Assembly (NCBI GenBank): GCA_965199895.1
Contig: CBDATJ010000008.1
Coordinates: forward strand, 1 to 64,000
Reading direction: 5' to 3'
From: Bin55 sp965199895
GTDB taxonomy: Bacteria > Pseudomonadota > Gammaproteobacteria > Pseudomonadales > Azotimanducaceae
Length of the DNA: 64,000 nt
Shown here one piece after another: positions 16,178-23,747 of the stretch. The notes beneath the pieces were generated by a model. That model was given only the letters and a program-made list of their open reading frames with translations. It was not told the DNA's origin and ran no database searches. How positions within the stretch are numbered: position 1 is the stretch's first letter; the number at the start of each line of letters is the position of its first letter. The translations under genes were made by a program, and so were the position numbers.

Positions 16178-18194
16178 TACACACCCACCTCGTACGGAGG
16201 GGGATGAATTTGTTCGAATGCGTCAGTCTAGACGACGTGTTTTCATTGCTGCTAGCTCAATCATTCTGTGCACAGCTGTGGTGGGTATCACGTTTTTCTC
16301 AACCAAGACGGTCATAGTCCAAGTTGCTCCCGAAAGAGCGGTAGAAACGGCCTCGCTGACCAAGAAGACCGGTCTCGCGGTGGTGGTAGACACCGAAACA
16401 CACTATTGGACCTCAGTTCAAGTACAAGTGGAAGCAGAGGGTTTTCAACCACAAATCATCACCTTAGATCGTTCCAGTTCATCTCCTTTCAGCGTTGAAT
16501 TGACACCCAAACCTGGTGTGATTACGCTAGTCATGGATGAAGTTTTAGAACCGATGCGTTCAGAGTTTTCTTTGGAGGTCATCGGCCATTCTGAATGGGT
16601 TTCCCTACCTGAAAGTGTCGAACTCACGCAAGGTAACTATGACCTAATCGTCCTCGGACCCGATGGCTACGAAAAGACTGACTCGATTGCAGTCGAGGGG
16701 TACGGTGTCAAGCAAACCTATCGAATCGATCCACTACCCATGGGTAAATTTGTCATCCGAACCGAACCCCAAGAGGCAACCATATCCATCAATGGTCGAA
16801 TGTTCGGATTGGGCTTCTATACCGGATCGGCTATCGTCGGTGAACATCAAATCACAGTTGAAGCGCCCAATTACTTTAGTCGGACTCTAACAATTGAGGT
16901 TGAGGAGGACAGTTACACCAACCTAGAGACAGTCAGACTCAAACCTCGACCGGCCACACTCAATTTAGCATCTAACCCCAACGAAGCGAGCGTCCTGGTG
17001 AATGGGGAGTTTGTGGGTAGCACCCCATTAGAACATACTTTAGAGCCCGGCAATCATCAACTAGAAATTCGCAAAGCCAATTACCAGCCAGTGCAAGAAT
17101 CTCTTGAGTTAAATCCAGGTCAATTGCTCACTAGATCGTTTGAATTAGATCCGGTGACATTCCAGGTAACAGTCAAGGCAAGCAGAAAAGCTAGTATCGC
17201 ACTCAATGGTGAGGATCAAGGGCACACTCCCATAGATCTCAAGGTGATAGCGGGTGATCTCGTCTCGTTATCGAGAGATGGTTATGCCAGTCAAAGTGTG
17301 ACGATTAAGGGCCATGAATTGCAAGAAAGGACGATAGAATTTGAAATGATCGAGGTTGAACTGCACTTGTACAACCAAGCTCCCAGTATTACCAAGGTAC
17401 AGGGGTCCATTGATCTCAAAAAGTTTCAGTCAGCTCACGCTCGCTATACCGCTCCAGCTTATTTAGCAGAAGACAACCGTCGGCGTACGCGTGAAGTTGA
17501 AATCACCCGAGCGTTCTATATGGGAGTGCACGAAATCACCCAAGCAGAATTTGCTCTGTTCGACTCGACGGTGAAGCCAGCGAAAGGAGAGGAGAAACTA
17601 CCTATCACCGATATTGCATGGATTCATGCTGTGAGATTCTGTAACTGGTTAAGTGCGCAAGAAGGTCTAGAACCCGCTTACCAGATATTCCCAGACGGAC
17701 ATGTTGAATTACAGTTAGAGGCTCTCGGATATCGATTGCCCACGGAAGCTGAATGGGAGCTAGTCACTCATTATGACTTCCAACGCGACAAACCCATCGC
17801 CCCCTTTGCTTGGGGTGAAGGAACGAAACCTCCCACCAACATTGGGAACCTCGCAGGGTTTGAAGCACGGAGTACACGACGAGGTCATATTTCAGATTAC
17901 GCGGATAGTCATGCTGAGTTAGCACCGGTCGGTTCTTATCGGAGTAACGCAAACGGGATCCACGATCTGGTAGGAAATGCTTCGGAGTGGGTGCACGATT
18001 ACTACAAAACTCAAATCAATGGTTGGGATGAATCACTCACGGATCCCACAGGACCGCTGAGTGGTTTAGATCGACTCGTCAAAGGTGCAAACTATCAAAC
18101 CGTCCAGCTCAAAGAAGCTGCTATCACCGCACGTAAAGTGGTGGGATATAAAGACAAATCGGTTGGATTTAGGATCGCGCGATGGATTTACTAA
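16164..18194 (+). CDS. Membrane-anchored protein with PEGA repeats and a formylglycine-generating-enzyme-like domain (cluster gene 4)
   Basis: 676 residues. A single membrane helix at about 25-46 leaves the rest in the periplasm. Three PEGA-type repeats follow at about 195-260, 262-332 and 333-397. The C-terminal 230 residues form an FGE-sulfatase (SUMF1/EgtB-like) domain: FYMGVHEITQAEF (about 452), YRLPTEAEWE (about 524-533), NGIHDLVGNASEWVHD, and GFRIAR at the end. The two catalytic cysteines of true formylglycine-generating enzymes are not seen near the C-terminus, so it is more likely a binding module than an enzyme. The frame overlaps the previous gene (14 bases) and the next (13 bases). 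Confidence 0.82.
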   Translation: MSDSSTHPPRTEGDEFVRMRQSRRRVFIAASSIILCTAVVGITFFSTKTVIVQVAPERAVETASLTKKTGLAVVVDTETHYWTSVQVQVEAEGFQPQIITLDRSSSSPFSVELTPKPGVITLVMDEVLEPMRSEFSLEVIGHSEWVSLPESVELTQGNYDLIVLGPDGYEKTDSIAVEGYGVKQTYRIDPLPMGKFVIRTEPQEATISINGRMFGLGFYTGSAIVGEHQITVEAPNYFSRTLTIEVEEDSYTNLETVRLKPRPATLNLASNPNEASVLVNGEFVGSTPLEHTLEPGNHQLEIRKANYQPVQESLELNPGQLLTRSFELDPVTFQVTVKASRKASIALNGEDQGHTPIDLKVIAGDLVSLSRDGYASQSVTIKGHELQERTIEFEMIEVELHLYNQAPSITKVQGSIDLKKFQSAHARYTAPAYLAEDNRRRTREVEITRAFYMGVHEITQAEFALFDSTVKPAKGEEKLPITDIAWIHAVRFCNWLSAQEGLEPAYQIFPDGHVELQLEALGYRLPTEAEWELVTHYDFQRDKPIAPFAWGEGTKPPTNIGNLAGFEARSTRRGHISDYADSHAELAPVGSYRSNANGIHDLVGNASEWVHDYYKTQINGWDESLTDPTGPLSGLDRLVKGANYQTVQLKEAAITARKVVGYKDKSVGFRIARWIY

Positions 18195-18457
18195 AGCGAC
18201 TAGCACAAGTCTTGGCTACGGTGTCTCTTTTTGGGCTGGTGGGATCTTCCGTTGCAGACGAAACCGAAAATTCCGAATCTTCACCCGTGGAAGAAACGGA
18301 ACAAGAAGAAAGCGAAACCGAGGAAGCAACCGAAGAAGAGGAAACGTCTTCCGCCGACAATCACGAAGAAAGCGAAGAACTACCCCCCTGGACTCGATCA
18401 CCGGTGACCACAGAAATTCCGGTTAACGCAAACGAATACTTACCTCAGGATATTTGA
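18182..18457 (+). CDS. Small acidic exported protein (cluster gene 5)
   Basis: 91 residues with a signal peptide (about 1-25, SSVADE cleavage). The mature part is dominated by glutamate, serine and threonine (EETEQEESETEEATEEEE) and ends in LPPWTRSPVTTEIPVNANEYLPQDI-like sequence with several prolines. No family recognised. Its start lies inside the end of the previous gene and its end is 11 bases before the next, so it is clearly part of the operon. Low complexity makes it easy to miss in annotation. Confidence 0.65.
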   Translation: MDLLKRLAQVLATVSLFGLVGSSVADETENSESSPVEETEQEESETEEATEEEETSSADNHEESEELPPWTRSPVTTEIPVNANEYLPQDI

Positions 18458-18468
18458 TTAGGGACATC

Positions 18469-19356
18469 ATGGCTGAGGTACTCAACCCAAAAAAAACAGG
18501 TCATTTGCTTACGCGATATGGGTTAGCAGTCGACCTTATTGGACTACTCATCAGTATTGTGGTGGTTCATGCGTTTTATCTACTCTATATCACACCTGCA
18601 GCGACTGAAATGGTGGTGCAAGCAGTAGAACTCGGTACGGTGCCAGAGAGAACTCTCGCGATCGTTCTCATGGACATTGAACAGGAAGCTTGTTTGGTGT
18701 TGGCGTTCTGGTGTATTTGGTTGTGGTTTTTCCGTTATCGCATGTTTCAAAGCGATTCTTATCTGCTTGATCTCGTCCGAGACTATCTTGAACGAATGAA
18801 CTCGGAAGAATTTGAAAACGGTGTCGATAAGCTAGGATTTGTAGAGAGTCGCATCCAAGAGCTTCAAGTGAAGCTCAAAGATTCACAGTTGGTTAATGCA
18901 CTAGATTTAGCAGTACAACGAATCAGACTCAATCTTAATTTCCAAGAAGCAAGCGATGTTGCGATGGAAGCCTGTGATCTACATCTTGAACTGTTGTATT
19001 CGAAGCTTTCGATTACTCGTTATATCCTGTGGGCTATCCCGTCTATTGGATTTCTGGGTACAGTTCGTGGAATTAGTATGGCGTTAGGCAAAGCGAGTGA
19101 AGCACAAGCGGGAGATTTATCAGGGATTGGAGCGAGTTTGGGAGTCGCCTTCAATTCAACTTTTGTGGCGCTTGCCGTCAGTCTGTTAATCATGCTGATT
19201 TCTAGTTCTTTGCAAGGACGAGAAGAACGATTAGTGGCTCAATTCAAACACTTTATCTCTTCGACCTTCATTCCAGTCTTAAGTGTTCGTATGGAGGGCG
19301 GATCCACTCCACTCGTGGTCAGCGATGAAAAACAAGAATCTCAAGATACGGCGTGA
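18469..19356 (+). CDS. MotA/TolQ/ExbB-type proton channel subunit (cluster gene 6)
   Basis: 295 residues from ATG 18469 (AGGGA upstream; a TTG lies 5 codons earlier). Four hydrophobic segments are visible: about 17-43, 66-85, 183-207 and 221-246. The third carries IPSIGFLGTVRGI and the fourth VAFNSTFVALAVSLLIM, the hallmark of the MotA/TolQ/ExbB family that makes ion-driven rotary stators in the inner membrane. A cytoplasmic stretch of about 95 residues lies between helices 2 and 3. The next gene starts 32 bases before its stop, so the partner subunit is translated with it. Which of the ExbB, TolQ or MotA uses applies is not decided by sequence; the context is new. Confidence 0.85.
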   Translation: MAEVLNPKKTGHLLTRYGLAVDLIGLLISIVVVHAFYLLYITPAATEMVVQAVELGTVPERTLAIVLMDIEQEACLVLAFWCIWLWFFRYRMFQSDSYLLDLVRDYLERMNSEEFENGVDKLGFVESRIQELQVKLKDSQLVNALDLAVQRIRLNLNFQEASDVAMEACDLHLELLYSKLSITRYILWAIPSIGFLGTVRGISMALGKASEAQAGDLSGIGASLGVAFNSTFVALAVSLLIMLISSSLQGREERLVAQFKHFISSTFIPVLSVRMEGGSTPLVVSDEKQESQDTA

Positions 19357-20482
19357 AGATACCGTAGGATTTGGCCTCTCTTTCTTGGATGTTCTTAGTT
19401 GTGGGTTAGGGGCATCCATTCTCCTGTTGCTCGTCATTCCACGAGGTCTTGCGGATATCACAGCCGATCCACCGCAAAATTTCGCTCACAGACAAGCTGA
19501 GATTCAACAAAGACTAGATTACAAATTAAATGAGAAGTTTGAGCTGGAATCTCGGGTAGATACTTCACAACAAGAACTAGCTGCCGCAGTAGACGAGCGT
19601 TCTGCGGTATCCGAATCACAGATTCAAGAACGCAATAATCTGATGGAGGAACTGCAACGCTTAAGTCAGTCTCGAGACGAACTCAGTGTTGCTAAAGAAG
19701 AGGTCACGAGATTACAGCTACAACGTGAGCAAGCACTGGCTGCTGCCCAATCTCTAGCAGAACAAGGTCAAGGAGCTAAGGGGCAATTAGGTGGCATTCA
19801 GATTGCGGAAGATCGTGTCGTGATTTTGCTAGACCGTTCTGCAAGCATGCTCGATCACTCATTGATAGAAATCTTGAGACTCAAGGTGGCTGACCCTCGT
19901 TATCGAGATAGGGCACCTAAGTGGGTGTCTGCGCGCAATACTGTGAATTGGGCATTCAAAGGGATACCGTTTGGGAAACAATATCAATTTCTTTCCTTTA
20001 GTGAAGAGGTAGCTGATCATAACGGAACGATTTTGCCGAGCAATACGAAGCTCGAATGGTTAAAAGTAGGAGATACTGGCCACACCCTGAGTGACCTTCG
20101 ATCGAGTGTGAGTGCTCTTGAAGCGGATGGACCCACCAATTTGGAATCAGCTTTCAAAATGATGACCACTCTTGACCCAACTCCTAGACAAGTCATACTG
20201 ATCACAGATGGTTTACCTTCTGTTCCAGGTTCGAGCCGACTGATACGAGTCACGGGTTGTCGTACAGCCATAGGTGCCAATCCATTATTATCCCCCGAGT
20301 GTCGTCGCAATATCTTTCTACGGGCGGTGAGGCTGTTTCAACAGGAAATGCCGAACACCCAAATGAATGTGATCTTGTTTCCCCTTGAAGGAGATGCAGG
20401 CGCGATGCGACAGTATTGGAACTTTGCTTCGGATACTGGTGGTCGAGTTCTCTCTCCAGCGTCTGGCTGGCCTCCACCTTAA
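19325..20482 (+). CDS. Membrane-anchored von Willebrand factor A protein, candidate stator B-subunit (cluster gene 7)
   Basis: 385 residues. A short N-terminal tail leads into one membrane helix (about 16-39) that begins SFLDVLSCGLGA, with aspartate 22 at the cytoplasmic side of the helix. A coiled coil covers about 55-150. The VWA domain starts at about 163 with the metal-site motif DRSAS (D170, S172, S174), and TDGLPS near 285 supplies a later metal-site aspartate. In ExbD/TolR/MotB the single helix also carries an essential aspartate, so this protein could be the B-subunit of the channel encoded just upstream, with a VWA domain in place of a peptidoglycan-binding domain. That role is inference. 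Confidence 0.82.
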   Translation: MKNKNLKIRREDTVGFGLSFLDVLSCGLGASILLLLVIPRGLADITADPPQNFAHRQAEIQQRLDYKLNEKFELESRVDTSQQELAAAVDERSAVSESQIQERNNLMEELQRLSQSRDELSVAKEEVTRLQLQREQALAAAQSLAEQGQGAKGQLGGIQIAEDRVVILLDRSASMLDHSLIEILRLKVADPRYRDRAPKWVSARNTVNWAFKGIPFGKQYQFLSFSEEVADHNGTILPSNTKLEWLKVGDTGHTLSDLRSSVSALEADGPTNLESAFKMMTTLDPTPRQVILITDGLPSVPGSSRLIRVTGCRTAIGANPLLSPECRRNIFLRAVRLFQQEMPNTQMNVILFPLEGDAGAMRQYWNFASDTGGRVLSPASGWPPP

Positions 20483-20504
20483 CGTTCGTCAAGATACAAG
20501 ATAC

Positions 20505-21512
20505 ATGGCGACTGAAACCACTCAACGTTCCTCAATCAGTTTTTTGGATGTGATCGCATGCGCTTTTGGTGCCATCGTGCTGATGGTGCTCATCTTGCCT
20601 ATTGGACAGAATGCGGTAGAGCAACCCGGACGAGAGGATTTAAGCGAGAGTGGTCGACTATTTCTAGCTCTCGATGTGGTGACCAGTGAAATCGAAGTTC
20701 TCCAGGCGCAATGGGTGAAAAACCAAGCCCTCCTGGAGGGGATTCGTTCCGAAACTGTTTCACTAGTCGAAGCGCAAAGGCAAGCTGCAGAAGCGGTTGC
20801 AGCGGCACAAGAACAACTCTCTGCTGTGCAAAAACAAAAGGAGACACTAGACTCTGCTGGGGAACTCTTACGTCGACCGGTTTCGGTCGCTCCCAAAGAC
20901 GTTCAGGTTGAAAGCGAGTATGCGGGTATTCCGGTCGACTCCGAGTATGTTGCCTTTGTGGTGGACACCTCAGGCAGCATGCAATCGATCTGGCACCAAG
21001 TCATCAGAGAAGTAGAACGGTTTATGCTGCTTTATCCAGATATGAAAGGATTTCAGATCATGAACGATAACGGACATTATTTATCCCGGATAGGGCGAGG
21101 GCGATGGATCCCAGACAGCAATACCGCGCGCAATCAGGCACTGAAGAAAATGGATACCTGGTTTAGTTATTCCAACAGCAGTCCAGCAGAAGGGATTCTC
21201 CAAGCTATAGACGATCTCTATCGCGACGACTTAAAAATGGCGATCGTAGTTGTGGGAGACGAGTATTCGGATCAACGATTCACCGGACTTCTCGGTGAGA
21301 TTGAAAATAAGGTGACATCCCGTGACATCGCTGAAGGCAGCCTACGAATCCATGCTCTTGGTTTTTGGAATGATGTCGGTGAAACAGGAGATCATTTTGG
21401 TGTACTCATGCGAGCATTAACGGAGAGATACAACGGTGCATTTGTAGCATACGAAGAAACCTCTTTCCCGTTCATGGACCCGGTTGAAGGGTTCATGAAG
21501 CGCATTCGCTAA
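20505..21512 (+). CDS. Second membrane-anchored von Willebrand factor A protein (cluster gene 8)
   Basis: 335 residues, starting at ATG 20505, 22 bases after the previous stop; a longer frame upstream only overlaps that gene. The layout repeats its neighbour: a membrane helix beginning ISFLDVIACAFGA (D15), a coiled coil rich in alanine and glutamine (about 60-120), and a VWA domain with an intact metal-site motif DTSGSM (D154, S156, S158). It is not a recent copy, since the VWA domains differ strongly. Two different B-like proteins with one channel protein resemble heteromeric stators. It ends the cluster; a 141-base gap with no obvious gene follows. Confidence 0.82.
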   Translation: MATETTQRSSISFLDVIACAFGAIVLMVLILPIGQNAVEQPGREDLSESGRLFLALDVVTSEIEVLQAQWVKNQALLEGIRSETVSLVEAQRQAAEAVAAAQEQLSAVQKQKETLDSAGELLRRPVSVAPKDVQVESEYAGIPVDSEYVAFVVDTSGSMQSIWHQVIREVERFMLLYPDMKGFQIMNDNGHYLSRIGRGRWIPDSNTARNQALKKMDTWFSYSNSSPAEGILQAIDDLYRDDLKMAIVVVGDEYSDQRFTGLLGEIENKVTSRDIAEGSLRIHALGFWNDVGETGDHFGVLMRALTERYNGAFVAYEETSFPFMDPVEGFMKRIR

Positions 21513-21653
21513 GCTCAGAGTCACGAATCTTCCACCAGTAACTCGATTCTGATACCATAAGTCTTATCATTAATCGTTATCGCGACCCAGCAAAACAGGG
21601 AACCATCTAGATTCCGTTCTCATGTCATTCGGCCCATTCGTGAATAAGCGCCA

Positions 21654-22703
21654 ATGACTACGTATTTCATACGTAGATTTTTGTTGATCATTCCCACGTT
21701 CTTTGGGGTGACCATCCTGGTCTTTATGCTGACGCGACTCGTTCCCGGTGGTCCATTAGAACAAGCACTCAGTGAAGCAGCTTTAGCTGGGTCTGAAGGA
21801 GCCCCTAGTGCAGCTGGAGACCTAGGAGGATCGAGTGGTAGTGTACTCTCCGATGCTCAGTTGGAACAACTCAAAGAGTACTACGGATTCGACAAGAACC
21901 CCTTAGTCAGCTACTTCGAGTGGCTGGGTAAAGTCTTAGTTTTGGATCTCGGAGAGTCTACCAAGTACAACGCGCCCGTTTGGGAGATTATTCGCTCGAA
22001 ACTTCCCGTGTCGATGTTCTACGGGATCTGTACCCTCATCATTACATATGGAGTCTGTATCCCCCTCGGAATTGTCAAAGCAATTCGGCACAACACATCC
22101 TTCGACAACCTCAGTTCTGTTTTAGTCTTCATTGGGTTTGCCATTCCCAACTATGTAGTGGGGATCGTGCTTATGACCGTGTTTGGTTCACAGTTGGGGT
22201 GGTTCCCTCTCGGGGGATTCGTCAGTTTCAACTTCGAGGAATTGACTCTGATTGAAAAGTTCGGAGACGTGTTCTACCACGCTGCACTGCCTCTCATCGC
22301 GTATGTTGCAGGTAGTTTTGCTTTCTTGACGATGCTCATGAAGAATAACCTGATGGACAATCTTGCGGCCGACTATGTCAGAACCGCGATTGCTAAAGGT
22401 CAGAATTTCCGAATTTCGATCTATCGACACGCGATGCGCAATAGTTTGATTCCCATCGCCACTTCGTTCGGCAGTAATTTGTCTCTTCTGATTGCGGGAT
22501 CATTCCTCATAGAGAAAGTGTTCAATATTGATGGATTTGGACTCTTGGGATTCGAGTCACTCTTGGAGAGAGATTATCCGGTTGTCATGGGGATAGTTGT
22601 GATTTCTTCATTGCTGTTTATGGTCGGCAATATCTTGTCTGACATTTGTGTTGCGCTCGTCGATCCACGAGTCCGGTTTGGGTCTGGGGGGTCAAACCAG
22701 TAG
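21654..22703 (+). CDS. Peptide-type ABC transporter permease (DppB/OppB family)
   Basis: The first of two inner-membrane permeases of a family-5 (oligopeptide/nickel type) ABC importer. 349 residues; the N-terminal MTTYFIRRFLLIIPTFFGVTILVFMLTRLVPG is typical of DppB. An insertion at about 40-75 is rich in small residues. The EAA-type loop that docks to an ATPase is visible as DYVRTAIAKGQNFRISIYRHAMRNSLIPI at about 238-266. The next gene starts 6 bases after the stop. Identity of the substrate cannot be read from the sequence. Confidence 0.9.
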   Translation: MTTYFIRRFLLIIPTFFGVTILVFMLTRLVPGGPLEQALSEAALAGSEGAPSAAGDLGGSSGSVLSDAQLEQLKEYYGFDKNPLVSYFEWLGKVLVLDLGESTKYNAPVWEIIRSKLPVSMFYGICTLIITYGVCIPLGIVKAIRHNTSFDNLSSVLVFIGFAIPNYVVGIVLMTVFGSQLGWFPLGGFVSFNFEELTLIEKFGDVFYHAALPLIAYVAGSFAFLTMLMKNNLMDNLAADYVRTAIAKGQNFRISIYRHAMRNSLIPIATSFGSNLSLLIAGSFLIEKVFNIDGFGLLGFESLLERDYPVVMGIVVISSLLFMVGNILSDICVALVDPRVRFGSGGSNQ

Positions 22704-22709
22704 GTCATC

Positions 22710-23747
22710 ATGATCACTCTTCATCCACAAACCATTAAACAATGGAAGCGTTTTCGTTCAATCAAGCGCGGTTATTGGTCTGCAGTCATCCTGATCTTTC
22801 TTCTTGCACTCAGCTGTTTTGCGGAATTAATCGTGAACAGCCGAGCTATGATTGTCTCCTATGAAGGCAAGTGGTTTTTTCCGACCTATGCGGATGTTTT
22901 GCCCGGGACAACCTTCGGACTCGATTACGATTACGAGACGAATTATCGAGAGTTGAAAGAGAGGTTCAGAGAAGCGAATGAGGGGGATTGGGTGATTTTG
23001 CCCATCGTTCCCTACGACCCATATGAACAAGACTACCTACAAGCTAGGACAGGACCCAATTTCCAAACCAAGCACTTCTTAGGTACCGACACGATTGGAC
23101 GAGACATCTTGGCGATATTAACTTATGGTTTTCGTATCGCGATGGGATTTTCTCTGGTATTGTTGATTTGCAACTACATTGCGGGAATCATAGTAGGTTG
23201 TGCTATGGGGTACTTTGGCGGAGTGTTTGATCTGTTATTCCAGAGATTAATCGAGATATGGAATACCGTTCCTTTCCTCTATGTCATCATGATTGTCGCG
23301 AGTGTCATCATTCCAAACTTTTGGACTTTAGCGATCGTCATGATCATGTTTGGGTGGACTGCCATGACCTGGAATATGAGGACCTCCACCTATAAAGAAA
23401 AAGCACGAGAGTACGTGAATGCCGCCCGTGCTTTGGGAGCCGGCACCGTGAGGATTGTAGAAGGACACATCTTGCCGAATACTATCTCTGTGTTAGTTAC
23501 CTTTATTCCCTTTTCGATTGCGGGAGGTATCACCGCACTTACCGCCTTAGACTATCTTGGATTTGGTCTACGACCCCCGATCCCTAGTTGGGGTGATTTA
23601 CTTCGTATTGGTACAGAAAGTCTTGACCATACTTGGATCGTTGCGTCGGTCCTCACAGTATTGATACTTGTTTTGTTAATGGTCACATTTGTTGGAGAAG
23701 CTATTCGTGAAGCATTTGATCCGAAAAAATTCACATATTACGCCTGA
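22710..23747 (+). CDS. Peptide-type ABC transporter permease (DppC/OppC family)
   Basis: The second permease, 345 residues with a long periplasmic segment between helices 1 and 2 (about 38-125). Family features: HFLGTDTIGRDILA at about 126-139 and the ATPase-docking loop REYVNAARALGAGTVRIVEGHILPN at about 230-255, then YLGFGLRPPIPSWGDLL. It partners the preceding DppB-like protein. Its last 41 bases overlap the start of the binding-protein gene. Confidence 0.9.
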   Translation: MITLHPQTIKQWKRFRSIKRGYWSAVILIFLLALSCFAELIVNSRAMIVSYEGKWFFPTYADVLPGTTFGLDYDYETNYRELKERFREANEGDWVILPIVPYDPYEQDYLQARTGPNFQTKHFLGTDTIGRDILAILTYGFRIAMGFSLVLLICNYIAGIIVGCAMGYFGGVFDLLFQRLIEIWNTVPFLYVIMIVASVIIPNFWTLAIVMIMFGWTAMTWNMRTSTYKEKAREYVNAARALGAGTVRIVEGHILPNTISVLVTFIPFSIAGGITALTALDYLGFGLRPPIPSWGDLLRIGTESLDHTWIVASVLTVLILVLLMVTFVGEAIREAFDPKKFTYYA

